From Mongoliimonas terrestris (GTDB lineage Bacteria; Pseudomonadota; Alphaproteobacteria; Rhizobiales; Pleomorphomonadaceae), in assembly GCF_001927285.1 (NCBI RefSeq), contig NZ_MSIG01000009.1, forward strand, positions 124,001 to 188,000: DNA of 64,000 bases, given 5' to 3'. This document shows, in pieces, positions 33,772-42,730 of this stretch (positions within the stretch are counted from its first letter, which is position 1; each line of letters starts with the position of its first letter). The notes under the pieces were generated by a model. The model saw nothing but the letters and a program-made list of their open reading frames with translations. It did not search any database and was not told where the DNA came from. The translations under genes were made by a program, and so were the position numbers.

Positions 33772-34572
33772 CTACCCCACGATCACCTCGCCCTTGCCTA
33801 GCGCCGCCATGTCCCCGCGGTAGCGCATGGGGTTCGACGGCACCAGCGCGCCGGCGCCGGGCACCTCGCTCTCCACCCACTTCCGCAGGATGGTCAGGAA
33901 GGGCATGGCGTAGGTGCCGGTCGGCACGAAGGTCGGCTCCAGGTCGGCCACGGTCTTGGCGATCAGCGTGCCGCGTTTCATGCCGGCGCCCGCCCGGGTG
34001 CCGAGCGTGCGGGCGAGGATGGTGCCGCCCACCATGCGCGCGCCGGCCGCGTCGCCCACATAGCCCTCCACCACCAAGACGCCGCGCCGCATGCGGTCGC
34101 CCGCGTAGGCGCCCACGTGGCCGGCGACCGTGATCAGCCCGCCGGCCTGCCCGTGCATGGCGCCCGGCACGGCGCCGCCTACCGCGTCCGCCGCGTCCCC
34201 GGCGATGCGGATGGTGCCGCCCGTCATGGCGGTGCCCGCGTAGGGCCCGCGCACGGAGCCGGACACGGCGATCAGCCCTGCCTTCATGGCGCGGCCGAGA
34301 TAGATGCCGGCGTCGCCCTCCACCGTGATCCGCCCGCCCTTCAGGCCGCGGCCGATGTTGTCGAGCCGCTCGTCCCCGGAGAGGCGGATGTCGGCCGGGT
34401 CGTCGCCGCTGACGTCGAACAGGTCGCCGACCGTCAGCCCGTCCCGGCTGGTGCCGACCACGAGGGCCTTGATGGCGTCGGCGTCCAGGCCGGTCAGCCG
34501 CTCCAGCACCAGGGCCGAGAGGTCCAGCCGTTCCGGCGGCGTCGCTTTCAGCGTGAAGGTGAGCGCGGCCAT
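33772..34572 (-). CDS. fhcC: Formyltransferase/hydrolase complex subunit C
   Basis: Subunit of the Fhc complex, which converts formyl-H4MPT through formyl-methylofuran to formate. 266 residues. The sequence is a right-handed beta-helix of repeated Gly-rich turns (GGRITVEGDAGIYLGRAMKA, GGTIRIAGDAADAVGGAVPG), homologous to FmdC/FwdC and the C-terminal domain of glutamate synthase. It is a structural subunit without its own active site. The start overlaps the fhcD stop by 1 nt (34572), so these two are coupled in the minus-strand fhcB-A-D-C operon. Confidence 0.94.
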   Translation of the reverse strand: MAALTFTLKATPPERLDLSALVLERLTGLDADAIKALVVGTSRDGLTVGDLFDVSGDDPADIRLSGDERLDNIGRGLKGGRITVEGDAGIYLGRAMKAGLIAVSGSVRGPYAGTAMTGGTIRIAGDAADAVGGAVPGAMHGQAGGLITVAGHVGAYAGDRMRRGVLVVEGYVGDAAGARMVGGTILARTLGTRAGAGMKRGTLIAKTVADLEPTFVPTGTYAMPFLTILRKWVESEVPGAGALVPSNPMRYRGDMAALGKGEVIVG

Positions 34573-35477
34573 CAGAGGAGATCCCGGAGGTGGAAGTGAT
34601 GGCGGCCGAGGTTGCCGCCGTAGTTGCCGGCGGAGATCCGCTGGATGCCGCTGTTGGGTCCGAGCGAGCAGGCCGCGTGCAGCGCCCGCCGCATGCTCTC
34701 CTTCACGCCGGCAAAGTCGAGGCCGTCCATCACCAGCTCCAGCACGGCGCCGGTGTCCGGCTCCAGAAGGCTGTTGGCGTTGCCGCGCAGCACCGGCGAG
34801 AAGGCGTCGTTGGTGGAGGCCATCAGGACCGGGTACTTGGACCCGACCTTGGACCCCGACCGCACGATGCCGCCCGGGAAGGGCAGGATCACGCCGTCCA
34901 CCGTGCTCGCCGCCTCCACGGCCGCCTCGGCCGCCACCAGCACCTGATCGAACGTCTTGCCGAGGATCAGGATGTTGCCGCCGCCGATGGTGCTTTCGGC
35001 CAGACCCGTGTCGTGCTCCACGGTGAACTCACCGTCCATCACGGGCACGCGCCAGTAGCGCTTGGGGCCGAGCTTCTTGGAGATCTGGTGCCCGTCGCCG
35101 AAGAAGCGCAGCGTGGCGCCGAGCTTCAGGCGCTTGCCGCCGTCGATGCCGGAGAAGCAGGCCGACCCCGGCGAGGTCAGCACGCACTGGCCCACCCGGT
35201 TGCGCAGCTGCAGCTCCAGGCCCGCCGCGTCGAAGCCGAAGATCAGGCAGCGCACGCCCGGCCGGCCGTCCGGCGTCTCTTCCGGCGACAGCACCCGGTC
35301 GATGCCGGCCTCGCAGCCGCAGGCGATCACCGAGGTGGCGAACCCGGTCATGGTCTTCGCCGCGATCTCCGCCCACTTGGCGGTCGGCGCGGTGATGATC
35401 ACCCCGGTCGCCGCCATGTCGAAGGCCTCGGCGAACGTGTCGTCGATGCGAACGCCGTTGAGGCTCAGGTCTGGCAT
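34572..35477 (-). CDS. fhcD: Formylmethanofuran:H4MPT formyltransferase
   Basis: Homologue of archaeal Ftr. In methylotrophs it transfers the formyl group from N5-formyl-H4MPT to methylofuran within the Fhc complex. 301 residues. Recognisable segments are LNGVRIDDTFAEAFDMAATG at the N-terminus, VIACGCEAGIDRVL, GVRCLIFGFDA and the C-terminal FHLRDLL. The start lies 13 bp inside the end of fhcA and the stop overlaps fhcC, showing tight operon packing. Identification is secure from length, motifs and context. Confidence 0.95.
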   Translation of the reverse strand: MPDLSLNGVRIDDTFAEAFDMAATGVIITAPTAKWAEIAAKTMTGFATSVIACGCEAGIDRVLSPEETPDGRPGVRCLIFGFDAAGLELQLRNRVGQCVLTSPGSACFSGIDGGKRLKLGATLRFFGDGHQISKKLGPKRYWRVPVMDGEFTVEHDTGLAESTIGGGNILILGKTFDQVLVAAEAAVEAASTVDGVILPFPGGIVRSGSKVGSKYPVLMASTNDAFSPVLRGNANSLLEPDTGAVLELVMDGLDFAGVKESMRRALHAACSLGPNSGIQRISAGNYGGNLGRHHFHLRDLL

Positions 35478-37105
35478 GGTTCCACCTTGAAGATGGTGCG
35501 GTCGCCGAAGGCGCGCTCGGGCACCGCGAAGGCGGCGGGACCGACGCCGAAGCGGTCGGTGATGTAGTCGGCCATGCGGCTTTCCATCTGGGTGTCCACC
35601 TCCGGCGCCAGGATGGAGGTGAGGCCGCTGATCCAGCCGAGCGCCTGGCCGTCGCGCACCGTCAGGCGGCCGCTCTTGAACACGTAGCGGGCGCGGCTGA
35701 ACATGGCCGTGCGGTCGGCGAGGTCGTCGTAGACCGCCACGTCCGCCACCGCGCCGTCCTTCAAATGTCCGCGGTCGTGAAGGCCGAGGATCTTCGCCGG
35801 CGCCGCCCGGGTCATGATGGCGATCTCCTCCATCGTGTACTCGCGGGTGAGATCGGCAAGGCCGGTGCGCTCCTTGGCCTTCTGCGGCATCGCCTCCATC
35901 CAGCGGGCGCGTTCTCCACTGTCCATCAACAGGTGGATGATCTGTGGATAGGTTGTGAACGAACCGCCGTTCGGATGGTCGGTGGTCATCATCACGCGCC
36001 AGGGATCCGGCGACAGGAGGAAGATCTCAAGCCCGATCGCCCACTGCAGCTGGTTGATCCAGTTGGTCTTCGCATAGACCAGCGGCACCACGCCGCCGCC
36101 CTCCGCGTCGCCGTCCGTCAGCGAGAACTTCTTCGGGCTGGCGTAGGCGGCGCCCTGCCACTGCTTCATCAGGTCGAGCGAGATGGTCACCGTCGGCCCG
36201 AACATCACCTGGCCGACGTCGCACGACACGTTCGGCGCCGCCTCCAGCGACCGGGCGATCTCCTCGGCGCCGGAGGTCATCATGCCCTCGGCGTCCTTGC
36301 CGTAGGAATAGAACTGGATGTGGGCGAAGTGCATGCGCCGCCCCTCCGCCGCCGCGATCGTGTCCTCGATCGTCAGCGGCGCGCCCGGAACGCCGAGGTT
36401 GTTGGCGTGCACGTGGAGCGGATGCGGCACGCCGATCTGGTCGACGGCGGTCAGGAGCGTCGTCAGGATCTGCCGGGACGACACGCCATAGTGCGGCACC
36501 ACGTCGTCGAGCTCGAACGTGCGAAGCCCCGAGTGGAAGGCCGCCGGTCCGCCCGCGTTGATCACCTTGAGGCCGAGGCCCTTGGAGGTGGCCAGCTGGT
36601 AGGCGACCGCGTCGCGGATCGCCGTCTCGCCCTCCCGGTCGCGCAGAAGCGACAGGAAGTGGTCGTCGTTGCCCACCACCGTCAGGGCGCCGCGGTCGAT
36701 CAGCGGGATGTCGGCGAGCTCCAGGTGCGTCTGCAGCGCGTGCACCGGGGCGAGCGCCGGCTCGATCACTGTGGTGTAGCCCATCTCCGCGTAGAGCCGG
36801 CCCGTCTCCCAGCCCGACCACTTGGCGGTGGAGAAGGGCATGCCGTCCGGCCCGGCCACCTCGGAGACGTGCAGCTCCGGCAGGAGCAGGCGCGACATGG
36901 TCACGTTGCCGCCCGCGATATGGCTGTGCACGTCCACCGCGCCGGCCATCACGATCTTGCCGGTGCAGTCGTAGGTATCGTCCACCCGGCCGTCCGCCGG
37001 CAGGGCGGCCGCCACGCGGCCGTCCACCAGATAGAGGTCGCGCTGGCTCGTGGCGCCCGACACCGGGTCGACGACGCGGCCGCCCTTCAGCCTGATCGTC
37101 GTCAT
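35465..37105 (-). CDS. fhcA: Formyltransferase/hydrolase complex subunit A
   Basis: Amidohydrolase-fold subunit that hydrolyses formyl-methylofuran to formate. 546 residues. The metal-binding HxH motif is present (GAVDVHSHIAGGNVTMSR, His 60 and 62), and further conserved blocks include HPLHVHANNLGVPGA, TTDHPNGGSFTTYPQII and EYTMEEIAIMTRAAPAKILG. In the studied methylotroph complex this subunit also carries the polyglutamylated methylofuran. The ATG at 37105 overlaps the end of fhcB by 4 bp, and the frame upstream of it is a shadow of fhcB. Third coupled junction of the operon. Confidence 0.95.
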   Translation of the reverse strand: MTTIRLKGGRVVDPVSGATSQRDLYLVDGRVAAALPADGRVDDTYDCTGKIVMAGAVDVHSHIAGGNVTMSRLLLPELHVSEVAGPDGMPFSTAKWSGWETGRLYAEMGYTTVIEPALAPVHALQTHLELADIPLIDRGALTVVGNDDHFLSLLRDREGETAIRDAVAYQLATSKGLGLKVINAGGPAAFHSGLRTFELDDVVPHYGVSSRQILTTLLTAVDQIGVPHPLHVHANNLGVPGAPLTIEDTIAAAEGRRMHFAHIQFYSYGKDAEGMMTSGAEEIARSLEAAPNVSCDVGQVMFGPTVTISLDLMKQWQGAAYASPKKFSLTDGDAEGGGVVPLVYAKTNWINQLQWAIGLEIFLLSPDPWRVMMTTDHPNGGSFTTYPQIIHLLMDSGERARWMEAMPQKAKERTGLADLTREYTMEEIAIMTRAAPAKILGLHDRGHLKDGAVADVAVYDDLADRTAMFSRARYVFKSGRLTVRDGQALGWISGLTSILAPEVDTQMESRMADYITDRFGVGPAAFAVPERAFGDRTIFKVEPCQT

Positions 37106-38214
37106 GGGTTTCCTCCGATAAGCGCGGCCTCGATGCCGGCGATCACCGCGGCAACGCTCGGCAGCGGCTGCGGCGCCTTGGCGTCCACGGCGGCGAAGCC
37201 GTCCCGCACCGCGTCCATCAGCACGCCGCCGTGGGTGACGCCCGGCACGCCGACCTCGATCACCACGTCCGCCGTGTTCGCCGTCGCGCCGTGGTGGATG
37301 AGCGCCACCGTCGGCACGCCCGCCGCCCAGGCGGGCAGGTCCGGCCCGAGGGCGCCGATCCAAAGGAGCGCGTCCGCCTCGCCCGCCGTCACCCGGCGTT
37401 CCGCGTCGTGCACCCAGTCGTCCTGTTCCGGATAGCCGCGCCCGAGCCCGACCGGCAGATGCCCGCCCGTGGTCCAGGCGGAAACGAGGTGCGCGCCGCG
37501 GCCGTGGTGGTGCGCCGGCACGCCGAGGGTGGTGAAGCGCGTCTCCTTGTTGAGATCCTTGACCAGCGCCTGCAGGGCGTCGAGCGTCACGTGGTCCGCG
37601 TCGTTGGCGTCCACGATCATCACCCCGAACGCGGCGGACTTCATCTGCAGCGCCACCGCGTCGATGGCGGCGAGCGCCGGCCCGTTGCCCGGGAGCGGCG
37701 CGACCGGCTTCTGGCCGACCCGCGCCCGAAGGAGCGACAGCACCCGGTGCAGCGACATCCCGTCTCCGAGCGCCGCGACGGGGGTGCCGGTCGCCACGTG
37801 GGCGGGCCGGGCGCCGCCGGTGGCAAGGCAGAGCACGCCCCGCTCGCCGCGCCAGGAATAGAGCCCGCCCGCATCCGCGAACGCCTTGGCGTGGTCGGCC
37901 CAGGCGACCGCGCCGGGTCCGGCGAGCACGATCAGGTCGGACCGGTGGCGGGCTTCCGCCACCGTGGTGGTCATCACGCCGCTGTCGGCGAGCACGCGCA
38001 GTTCCGAGCGCCCGTGCGCCCGTGCGGCGTGGTCGACGCTGGCGCCGAGGGCGGCGGCAAGCCGGAGGGCGGCGCGCACGCCGTCCACATCGCAGCCGAG
38101 GCCGGCGATCACCGGCCGCCGCGCGCCGCCGAGCAGCGCCGCGGCGCGCCCGATCGCCGGGTCGGCGCCGGTTTCAGGATGTCCCGACAAAACGGACAAG
38201 GCCTCCCCCCGCAC
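37102..38214 (-). CDS. fhcB: Formyltransferase/hydrolase complex subunit B
   Basis: Homologue of the molybdopterin-type catalytic subunit of formylmethanofuran dehydrogenase; in methylotrophs it is known to have lost the metal cofactor and to serve structurally. 370 residues. Typical stretches are RRPVIAGLGCDVDGVRAALR, GRGYPEQDDWVHDAERRVTA and GVPGVTHGGVLMDAVRDGFA. The GTG at 38214 has GAGA upstream; other non-ATG starts nearby are possible, so the first few residues are uncertain. First gene of fhcB-A-D-C. Its upstream region is an 855-bp repeat block, so the operon promoter should lie between about 38215 and 38400. Confidence 0.9.
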   Translation of the reverse strand: MRGEALSVLSGHPETGADPAIGRAAALLGGARRPVIAGLGCDVDGVRAALRLAAALGASVDHAARAHGRSELRVLADSGVMTTTVAEARHRSDLIVLAGPGAVAWADHAKAFADAGGLYSWRGERGVLCLATGGARPAHVATGTPVAALGDGMSLHRVLSLLRARVGQKPVAPLPGNGPALAAIDAVALQMKSAAFGVMIVDANDADHVTLDALQALVKDLNKETRFTTLGVPAHHHGRGAHLVSAWTTGGHLPVGLGRGYPEQDDWVHDAERRVTAGEADALLWIGALGPDLPAWAAGVPTVALIHHGATANTADVVIEVGVPGVTHGGVLMDAVRDGFAAVDAKAPQPLPSVAAVIAGIEAALIGGNP

Positions 38215-39069
38215 TTGATTCTCGTTGGCCGCATCATGGTCCCGCGACGGAAGCCCGGCAAGGCACGCCTCTGACGTGGTTTGTCGCGGGCGGGGGGTGG
38301 GGCTTGTCGTTGGCGGGGAGGGGAAGGGGGGATGGTAGGACGGGGCAATGGCGCGAAGGGGAGGGTAGGGCGGGGCAACATCGCCCGGCAGCTGCCGGGA
38401 TGACCGTCCAGCCGCCCGGGAACACCCCCATCGTCATGGTCCGCGAAGGCGGACCACCCACGCATTCGGGTCCGCGCTACCGGCTTGAACGAGTATGCAT
38501 CACCCTATCCCCGCGAAAAGCGTGGCTGGTCCGCCTTCGCGGACCATGACGATCGCGAGGCCCCATTCTCCCCCGGTCGTCACCCCGGCGAACACCGGGG
38601 CCCAACCGTCGGCACCCTCATCCGCACCGTCACCGACCCCGCACCCTCGGCTGGATCCCGGCGTCCGCCGGGATGACGGTGCGTCCGCCGGGATGACGGT
38701 CCAGCCGCCCGGGAACACCCCCATCGTCATGGTCCGCGAAGGCGGACCACCCACGCATTCGGGTCCGCGCTACCGGTTCGAACCAGTACGCATCACCCTA
38801 TCCCCGCGAAAAGCGTGGCTGGTCCGCCTTCGCGGACCATGACGATCGCGCGCCCTCGCTCTCCCCCGGTCGTCACCCCGGCGAACGCCGGGGCCCAACC
38901 GTCGGCGCCCTCATCCGCACCGTCACCGACCCCGCACCCTCGGCTGAATCCCGGCGTCCGCCGGGATGACGGTGCGTCCGCCGGGACGACGGTCCAGCCG
39001 CCCGGGAACACCCCCATCGTCATGGTCCGCCTTCGCGACCCACGACGACCCCGAGGCCCCCACACACCC
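38215..39069. repeat. 855-bp composite repeat block upstream of fhcB
   Basis: No gene was found. A 293-bp unit is tandemly duplicated: the marker CCAGCCGCCCGGGAACACCC occurs at 38408, 38701 and 38994. Each unit joins one main-family palindrome (38430–38554, 38723–38847; a hybrid fragment at 39016–39050) to one second-family palindrome (38578–38678, 38871–38970). A short GTCCGCCGGGATGACGGTGC motif is itself doubled at the junctions. Only about 38215–38400 is unique sequence, where the fhc promoter is expected; it contains a G-rich run at 38291–38335. Confidence 0.88.
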
Positions 39070-39438
39070 TCACTTGTACTTGATGTACGCGAACCGCTGG
39101 TCGTCCGCCGGCGTGCCTTCCAGGCCCTCGCCCTCGAGGCCCGGCTGCCACATCACCACCTCCTCGATCTTCTTCGCCAGCGCGAAGTCCTTGTCGGTGA
39201 TGCCCTTGGCGTGGTGGTTCATCAGGCGCACCTCCACCCAGGCGTAGGAGGCGGTGATGTCCGGGTGGTGCCAGGCGGCTTCGGCCAGGTGGCCGACGGT
39301 GTTGATCACCATCAGCGTGCTCTTCCACGAGGCCGTCTTGTAGGTGCGGCGGATCCAGCCGTCCTCCAGCCGCCAGGCGGGCAGTTCGGCGGCAAGGCGG
39401 GCGGTCACCTCCTCGGCGGTATAGGTCTTGTCGGCCAT
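39070..39438 (-). CDS. pcd: Pterin-4a-carbinolamine dehydratase
   Basis: Dehydrates 4a-hydroxytetrahydropterins; 122 residues. The family signature His-His-Pro is present (AAWHHPDITASYAWVEVRL), followed by NHHAKGITDKDFALAKKIEE. A C-terminal tail of about 20 residues (EGEGLEGTPADDQRFAYIKY) extends past the usual end. The ATG at 39438 has an AGGGAGAGAG Shine-Dalgarno. Its position between the fhc operon and divergent mptG suggests a role in pterin (H4MPT) metabolism rather than phenylalanine hydroxylation, since no hydroxylase gene is nearby (inference). Confidence 0.9.
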   Translation of the reverse strand: MADKTYTAEEVTARLAAELPAWRLEDGWIRRTYKTASWKSTLMVINTVGHLAEAAWHHPDITASYAWVEVRLMNHHAKGITDKDFALAKKIEEVVMWQPGLEGEGLEGTPADDQRFAYIKYK

Positions 39439-39527
39439 GGTGCTCTCTCCCTGGTGAAGGAGGCCCTGCGCGCGCGGCAGGCGCCTCGAGGCGGTCGACG
39501 GACGGGTCGCCGGGATGATACGGAGGT

Positions 39528-39540
39528 CCGAACGGTTCGG
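39528..39540. promoter_or_regulatory. Operator-like palindrome between pcd and mptG
   Basis: Perfect odd palindrome CCGAAC-G-GTTCGG in the 134-bp region between divergent pcd and mptG, 33 bp before the mptG start. Its size and place suit a regulator-binding site; no regulator is known for it. Confidence 0.35.
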
Positions 39541-39572
39541 CCACGTCAATCACAGTCAGGGAGCGGAGACGG

Positions 39573-40547
39573 ATGGCTGCAGGGGATCGCGCAGGCGGCG
39601 TCCGTGTGGAGGCGCCGGCCCGCCTGCATCTCGGCCTGATCGACATGCACGGCGGGCTCGGCCGCAGCTTCGGGTCGATCGGCCTTGCGGTCGACCGGCC
39701 GCGCGCCGTCGTCGAGCTTCGCCCCGCCGACCGCCTCGCCGTCGAAGGCCCCGAGGCCGACCGGGCGCGCCGCTACCTGACCGACGCCGCTGCCGCCCTC
39801 GGCGTCTCCGATGCGGTCTCCGTCAGCATCCTGGAGGCCATGCCCGCCCACGCCGGCTTCGGCTCCGGCACCCAGATCGCCCTTGCGATGGCGGCGGGCC
39901 TCGCCCGGCTCCGCGGCGTTGCGGCCGACATCCGCGCCCTCGGCGGCACGCTCGACCGGGGTGCCCGCTCCGGCATCGGCGTCTCGGCCTTCCTCGACGG
40001 CGGCTTCCTTGTCGACGGCGGCCGCAAGCCCGGGGGCGACGTGCCGCCGGTCATCGCCCGCTTATCCTTCCCGCAGGCCTGGCGCATCGTCCTCATCCTC
40101 GACACCGCCGCCGAGGGCGTGCACGGCAAGGAGGAGGCGGCCGCCTTCCGCGATCTGCCGCGCTTTCCCGAAGCCGCCGCCGCCCACCTCTGCCGCCTCG
40201 TGATGATGCGCTTGCTGCCCGGCCTCGCCGAGGCCGACATCGGGTCCGTCGGCGATGCCCTCACCGAAATCCAGGCCCGTCTCGGCGATCATTTCGCCCC
40301 CGCCCAGGGCGGCCGCCGCTTCGCCTCGCCGGTCGTGTCGGAAGCCCTGACGCGCGCCGCGGAGGCCGGCGCCGCCGGTGTCGGCCAGTCGTCCTGGGGG
40401 CCCACCGGGTTCGCCCTTGTGGCGTCCGAGGACGAGGCCCTTGCCCTCAAGGATCATCTTGTGCGGAACTGTCACACGAACGAGCGCTTGAACTTCGTGG
40501 TCGCGGCGGGCAGAAACCGGGGCGCGACGATCGAAACCGTCAACTGA
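39573..40547 (+). CDS. mptG: Beta-ribofuranosylaminobenzene 5'-phosphate synthase
   Basis: Condenses p-aminobenzoate (or 4-hydroxybenzoate) with phosphoribosyl pyrophosphate, the first dedicated step of methanopterin biosynthesis. 324 residues of the GHMP-kinase fold. Motifs: RVEAPARLHLGLIDMHGGLG near the N-terminus, the nucleotide-like loop PAHAGFGSGTQIALAMAAG (about 90–108), RGARSGIGVSAFLDGGFLVD and the C-terminal QSSWGPTGFALV. The ATG at 39573 is preceded by GGGAGCGGAGACGG. First gene of the plus-strand half of the methylotrophy island. Confidence 0.93.
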   Translation: MAAGDRAGGVRVEAPARLHLGLIDMHGGLGRSFGSIGLAVDRPRAVVELRPADRLAVEGPEADRARRYLTDAAAALGVSDAVSVSILEAMPAHAGFGSGTQIALAMAAGLARLRGVAADIRALGGTLDRGARSGIGVSAFLDGGFLVDGGRKPGGDVPPVIARLSFPQAWRIVLILDTAAEGVHGKEEAAAFRDLPRFPEAAAAHLCRLVMMRLLPGLAEADIGSVGDALTEIQARLGDHFAPAQGGRRFASPVVSEALTRAAEAGAAGVGQSSWGPTGFALVASEDEALALKDHLVRNCHTNERLNFVVAAGRNRGATIETVN

Positions 40548-40562
40548 ATCAAATGTCTGGAT

Positions 40563-40576
40563 CTATGGCGCCATAG
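40563..40576. promoter_or_regulatory. Operator-like palindrome upstream of mtdB
   Basis: Perfect 14-bp palindrome CTATGGC-GCCATAG in the 96-bp mptG–mtdB gap, 67 bp before the mtdB start. It could bind a dimeric regulator or form a small hairpin; no known consensus was recognised. Confidence 0.35.
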
Positions 40577-40643
40577 GCGCGTCCATTGGCGGCGACGCGC
40601 CCGGGGGAGCGTCGCCGGTCCTGACGAGAAGTCCGGGGGAAAT

Positions 40644-41543
40644 ATGGCCAAGACCATCCTTCACATGATCACGCCGCTGAAGCACATGAGCCCGTTCGAC
40701 GTCAACATGGCGGCGGACGCGGGCTACGACGTGCTCGCCACCTACGAGGCGGTGACGCCCGAGGAGGTTCGCGGCCTGGTGCAGGACGCCATCTTCTCCC
40801 GCTCGCCGAACGACGCGGTCAAGACCGGCATCTTCTTCGCCGGCAAGAACGCCATCGCGGCGCTCGACATGATGAAGAGCGCCGAGGAGGCCTTCGTGCC
40901 GCCCTTCGTCGTCAACCTCTTCGCCGATCCGGCCGGTTCCTTCACCACCGCGGCCGGCATGGTGGCGTCCACCGAGGCGCTCCTGAAGACGAAGTTCGAC
41001 ACCACGCTCAAGGGCAAGCGCGTGGTGATTTACGGCGGCACCGGCGTCGTCGCCTTCTCCTCGGCGGTGATCGCGGCGCTGGAAGGCGCCTCCGTGGTCA
41101 TCACTGGCTACGACGGCACCAAGCGCGTCACGGCCATTGCGGCCGACATGAAGGCTCGCTTCGGCGTCGACGTGGAGCCCGCCGACGGCTCCTCGGCGGA
41201 GGCCAATCTCGCCGCCGCCGACGGCGCGGAGATCATCTTCTCCGCCGGTCCGGCCGGCGTGCAGATCCTCAACGAGGAGCAGATCAAGTCGGTCGCCGGC
41301 CTGCTCGTCGCCGCCGACGTGAACGCCGTGCCGCCGCCCGGCATCGCCGGCGTGGACGTGATGGCCAACGGCGAGCCCATCCCCGGGTCGGCCAAGGGCC
41401 TCGCCCTCGGCGCGCTCGCCATCGGCAACGTGAAGTACCAGGCGCAGCATCTGCTCTTCAAGAAGATGATCGCCACCGACACCGCCCTGTCGCTCGACTT
41501 CCGTCACGCCTTCGAGGAGGCCCGCGCCTTCATCAAGGGATGA
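40644..41543 (+). CDS. mtdB: NAD(P)-dependent methylene-H4MPT dehydrogenase
   Basis: Oxidises methylene-H4MPT to methenyl-H4MPT with NAD or NADP, the second step of formaldehyde oxidation. 299 residues. N-terminal MAKTILHMITPLKHMSPFDV, the Rossmann nucleotide-binding loop VVIYGGTGVVAFSSAVIAAL (about 128–147) and DVNAVPPPGIAGVDVMANGE identify the Mtd family. MtdB rather than MtdA is chosen because of the H4MPT genes on both sides. The start is ATG 40644. The stop overlaps the ATP-grasp gene by 4 bp. Confidence 0.94.
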   Translation: MAKTILHMITPLKHMSPFDVNMAADAGYDVLATYEAVTPEEVRGLVQDAIFSRSPNDAVKTGIFFAGKNAIAALDMMKSAEEAFVPPFVVNLFADPAGSFTTAAGMVASTEALLKTKFDTTLKGKRVVIYGGTGVVAFSSAVIAALEGASVVITGYDGTKRVTAIAADMKARFGVDVEPADGSSAEANLAAADGAEIIFSAGPAGVQILNEEQIKSVAGLLVAADVNAVPPPGIAGVDVMANGEPIPGSAKGLALGALAIGNVKYQAQHLLFKKMIATDTALSLDFRHAFEEARAFIKG

Positions 41544-42730
41544 GCGGACCGGCGACCCGCCCCGTCGTCCTGATCGTCGCACAGTCCGCGCGCGCCTTGG
41601 CGGAAGCCGCCGTGCGCGCGGGCTACCATCCCCTGACGATCGACTTCTTCGCCGACGACGACACCCGCGCCGCCGCCGGCCTCGCGCTCCGTCAGCCCGG
41701 CGGTCTTCGCTGCGGGTTCCGCCGCGCCCGCCTGATGCCGCTGATCGAGGCGCTCGTCGCCGCGGCGCCCAGCGCGCCGGTCGGCGTCGTCCTCGGCAGC
41801 GGCTTTGAGGATCGGACCCGCCTGATGGCGTCCATCGCCGACCGCCTGCCCCTCATCGGCACCGACCCCGCCGCCGTTCGGGCGGTGAAGGACCCGTTCG
41901 CCCTCGCGGACGCTTGCCGCGACCTCGCCGTGCCGCACCCGGCCGTCCGCACCGACGTGCCGGCACCCTTCCAGCCGGATGCCTGGCTGGTCCGCCGCCG
42001 CGCCGGCACCGGCGGCACCCACATCCGTGTCGCCACCGCCGCCGGTCCGGTCCCCGCGGGCCACGTGGCCATGGCCCGTGTCCCCGGCGCGCCCGTCTCC
42101 GCCGCCGTCCTTGCCGACGGCCGCGACGCCCGCGTCCTCGCCTTCACCCGCCAGTCGCCCGCGCCCACCCTCGACCAGCCCTTCCGATTCGCCGGCGTCC
42201 TCGGCCCGGTGGAGCCGCCGCCCCCCGTCCGCACCGCCGTGGAGGGCGCCGCCGCGGCGCTCAGCCGTCGGTTCGGCCTCAAAGGCCTCGTCAGCCTCGA
42301 CCTGATGGTCGACGCCGACCGCTGGCACCTCCTGGAGATCAATCCGCGGCCCGGCGCGTCCCTCGACGTGCTCGACGCCTCGGCCGCCGCCTGGGCGGAC
42401 GGGGAGGGCGGGTCCGCTGGCCCGCTCTTCGGCACGCCCCTCTTCGCCGCCCACTGCGAGGCCGCCGCCGGCCGCCTGCCGCCGCTCTCTCCGCCCGATG
42501 CGACAATTCGCGCGACGCTTGTGGTCTACGCGGAGGCGGATTATCCCCCGGTCCCCGTGGTCCGCTGGCCCGGCTGGGTGCTGGACCGGCCGGCCGCCGG
42601 CGACCGCCCTCCATCCGGCGCGCCGCTGGCGACGGTCGCCGCCGCAGCCCCGACCATCGCCATCGCCGAACGGCTCCTGGCCATGAGAGCCGAGGCCCTG
42701 AAAGAGCTCTTGAGAGGAAACGCACCATGA
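41540..42730 (+). CDS. ATP-grasp protein of the H4MPT cluster
   Basis: 396-residue ATP-grasp-fold protein found in methylotrophy gene clusters but without an established reaction. An N-terminal Rossmann-like domain begins [20 protein letters not shown]. The ATP-grasp part includes [40 protein letters not shown] and the metal-binding [15 protein letters not shown]. Such enzymes join a carboxylate to an amine or thiol with ATP, so a step of H4MPT or methylofuran biosynthesis is likely (inference). It overlaps mtdB and mch by 4 bp at each end, so all three are translationally coupled. Confidence 0.85.
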   Translation: MSGPATRPVVLIVAQSARALAEAAVRAGYHPLTIDFFADDDTRAAAGLALRQPGGLRCGFRRARLMPLIEALVAAAPSAPVGVVLGSGFEDRTRLMASIADRLPLIGTDPAAVRAVKDPFALADACRDLAVPHPAVRTDVPAPFQPDAWLVRRRAGTGGTHIRVATAAGPVPAGHVAMARVPGAPVSAAVLADGRDARVLAFTRQSPAPTLDQPFRFAGVLGPVEPPPPVRTAVEGAAAALSRRFGLKGLVSLDLMVDADRWHLLEINPRPGASLDVLDASAAAWADGEGGSAGPLFGTPLFAAHCEAAAGRLPPLSPPDATIRATLVVYAEADYPPVPVVRWPGWVLDRPAAGDRPPSGAPLATVAAAAPTIAIAERLLAMRAEALKELLRGNAP

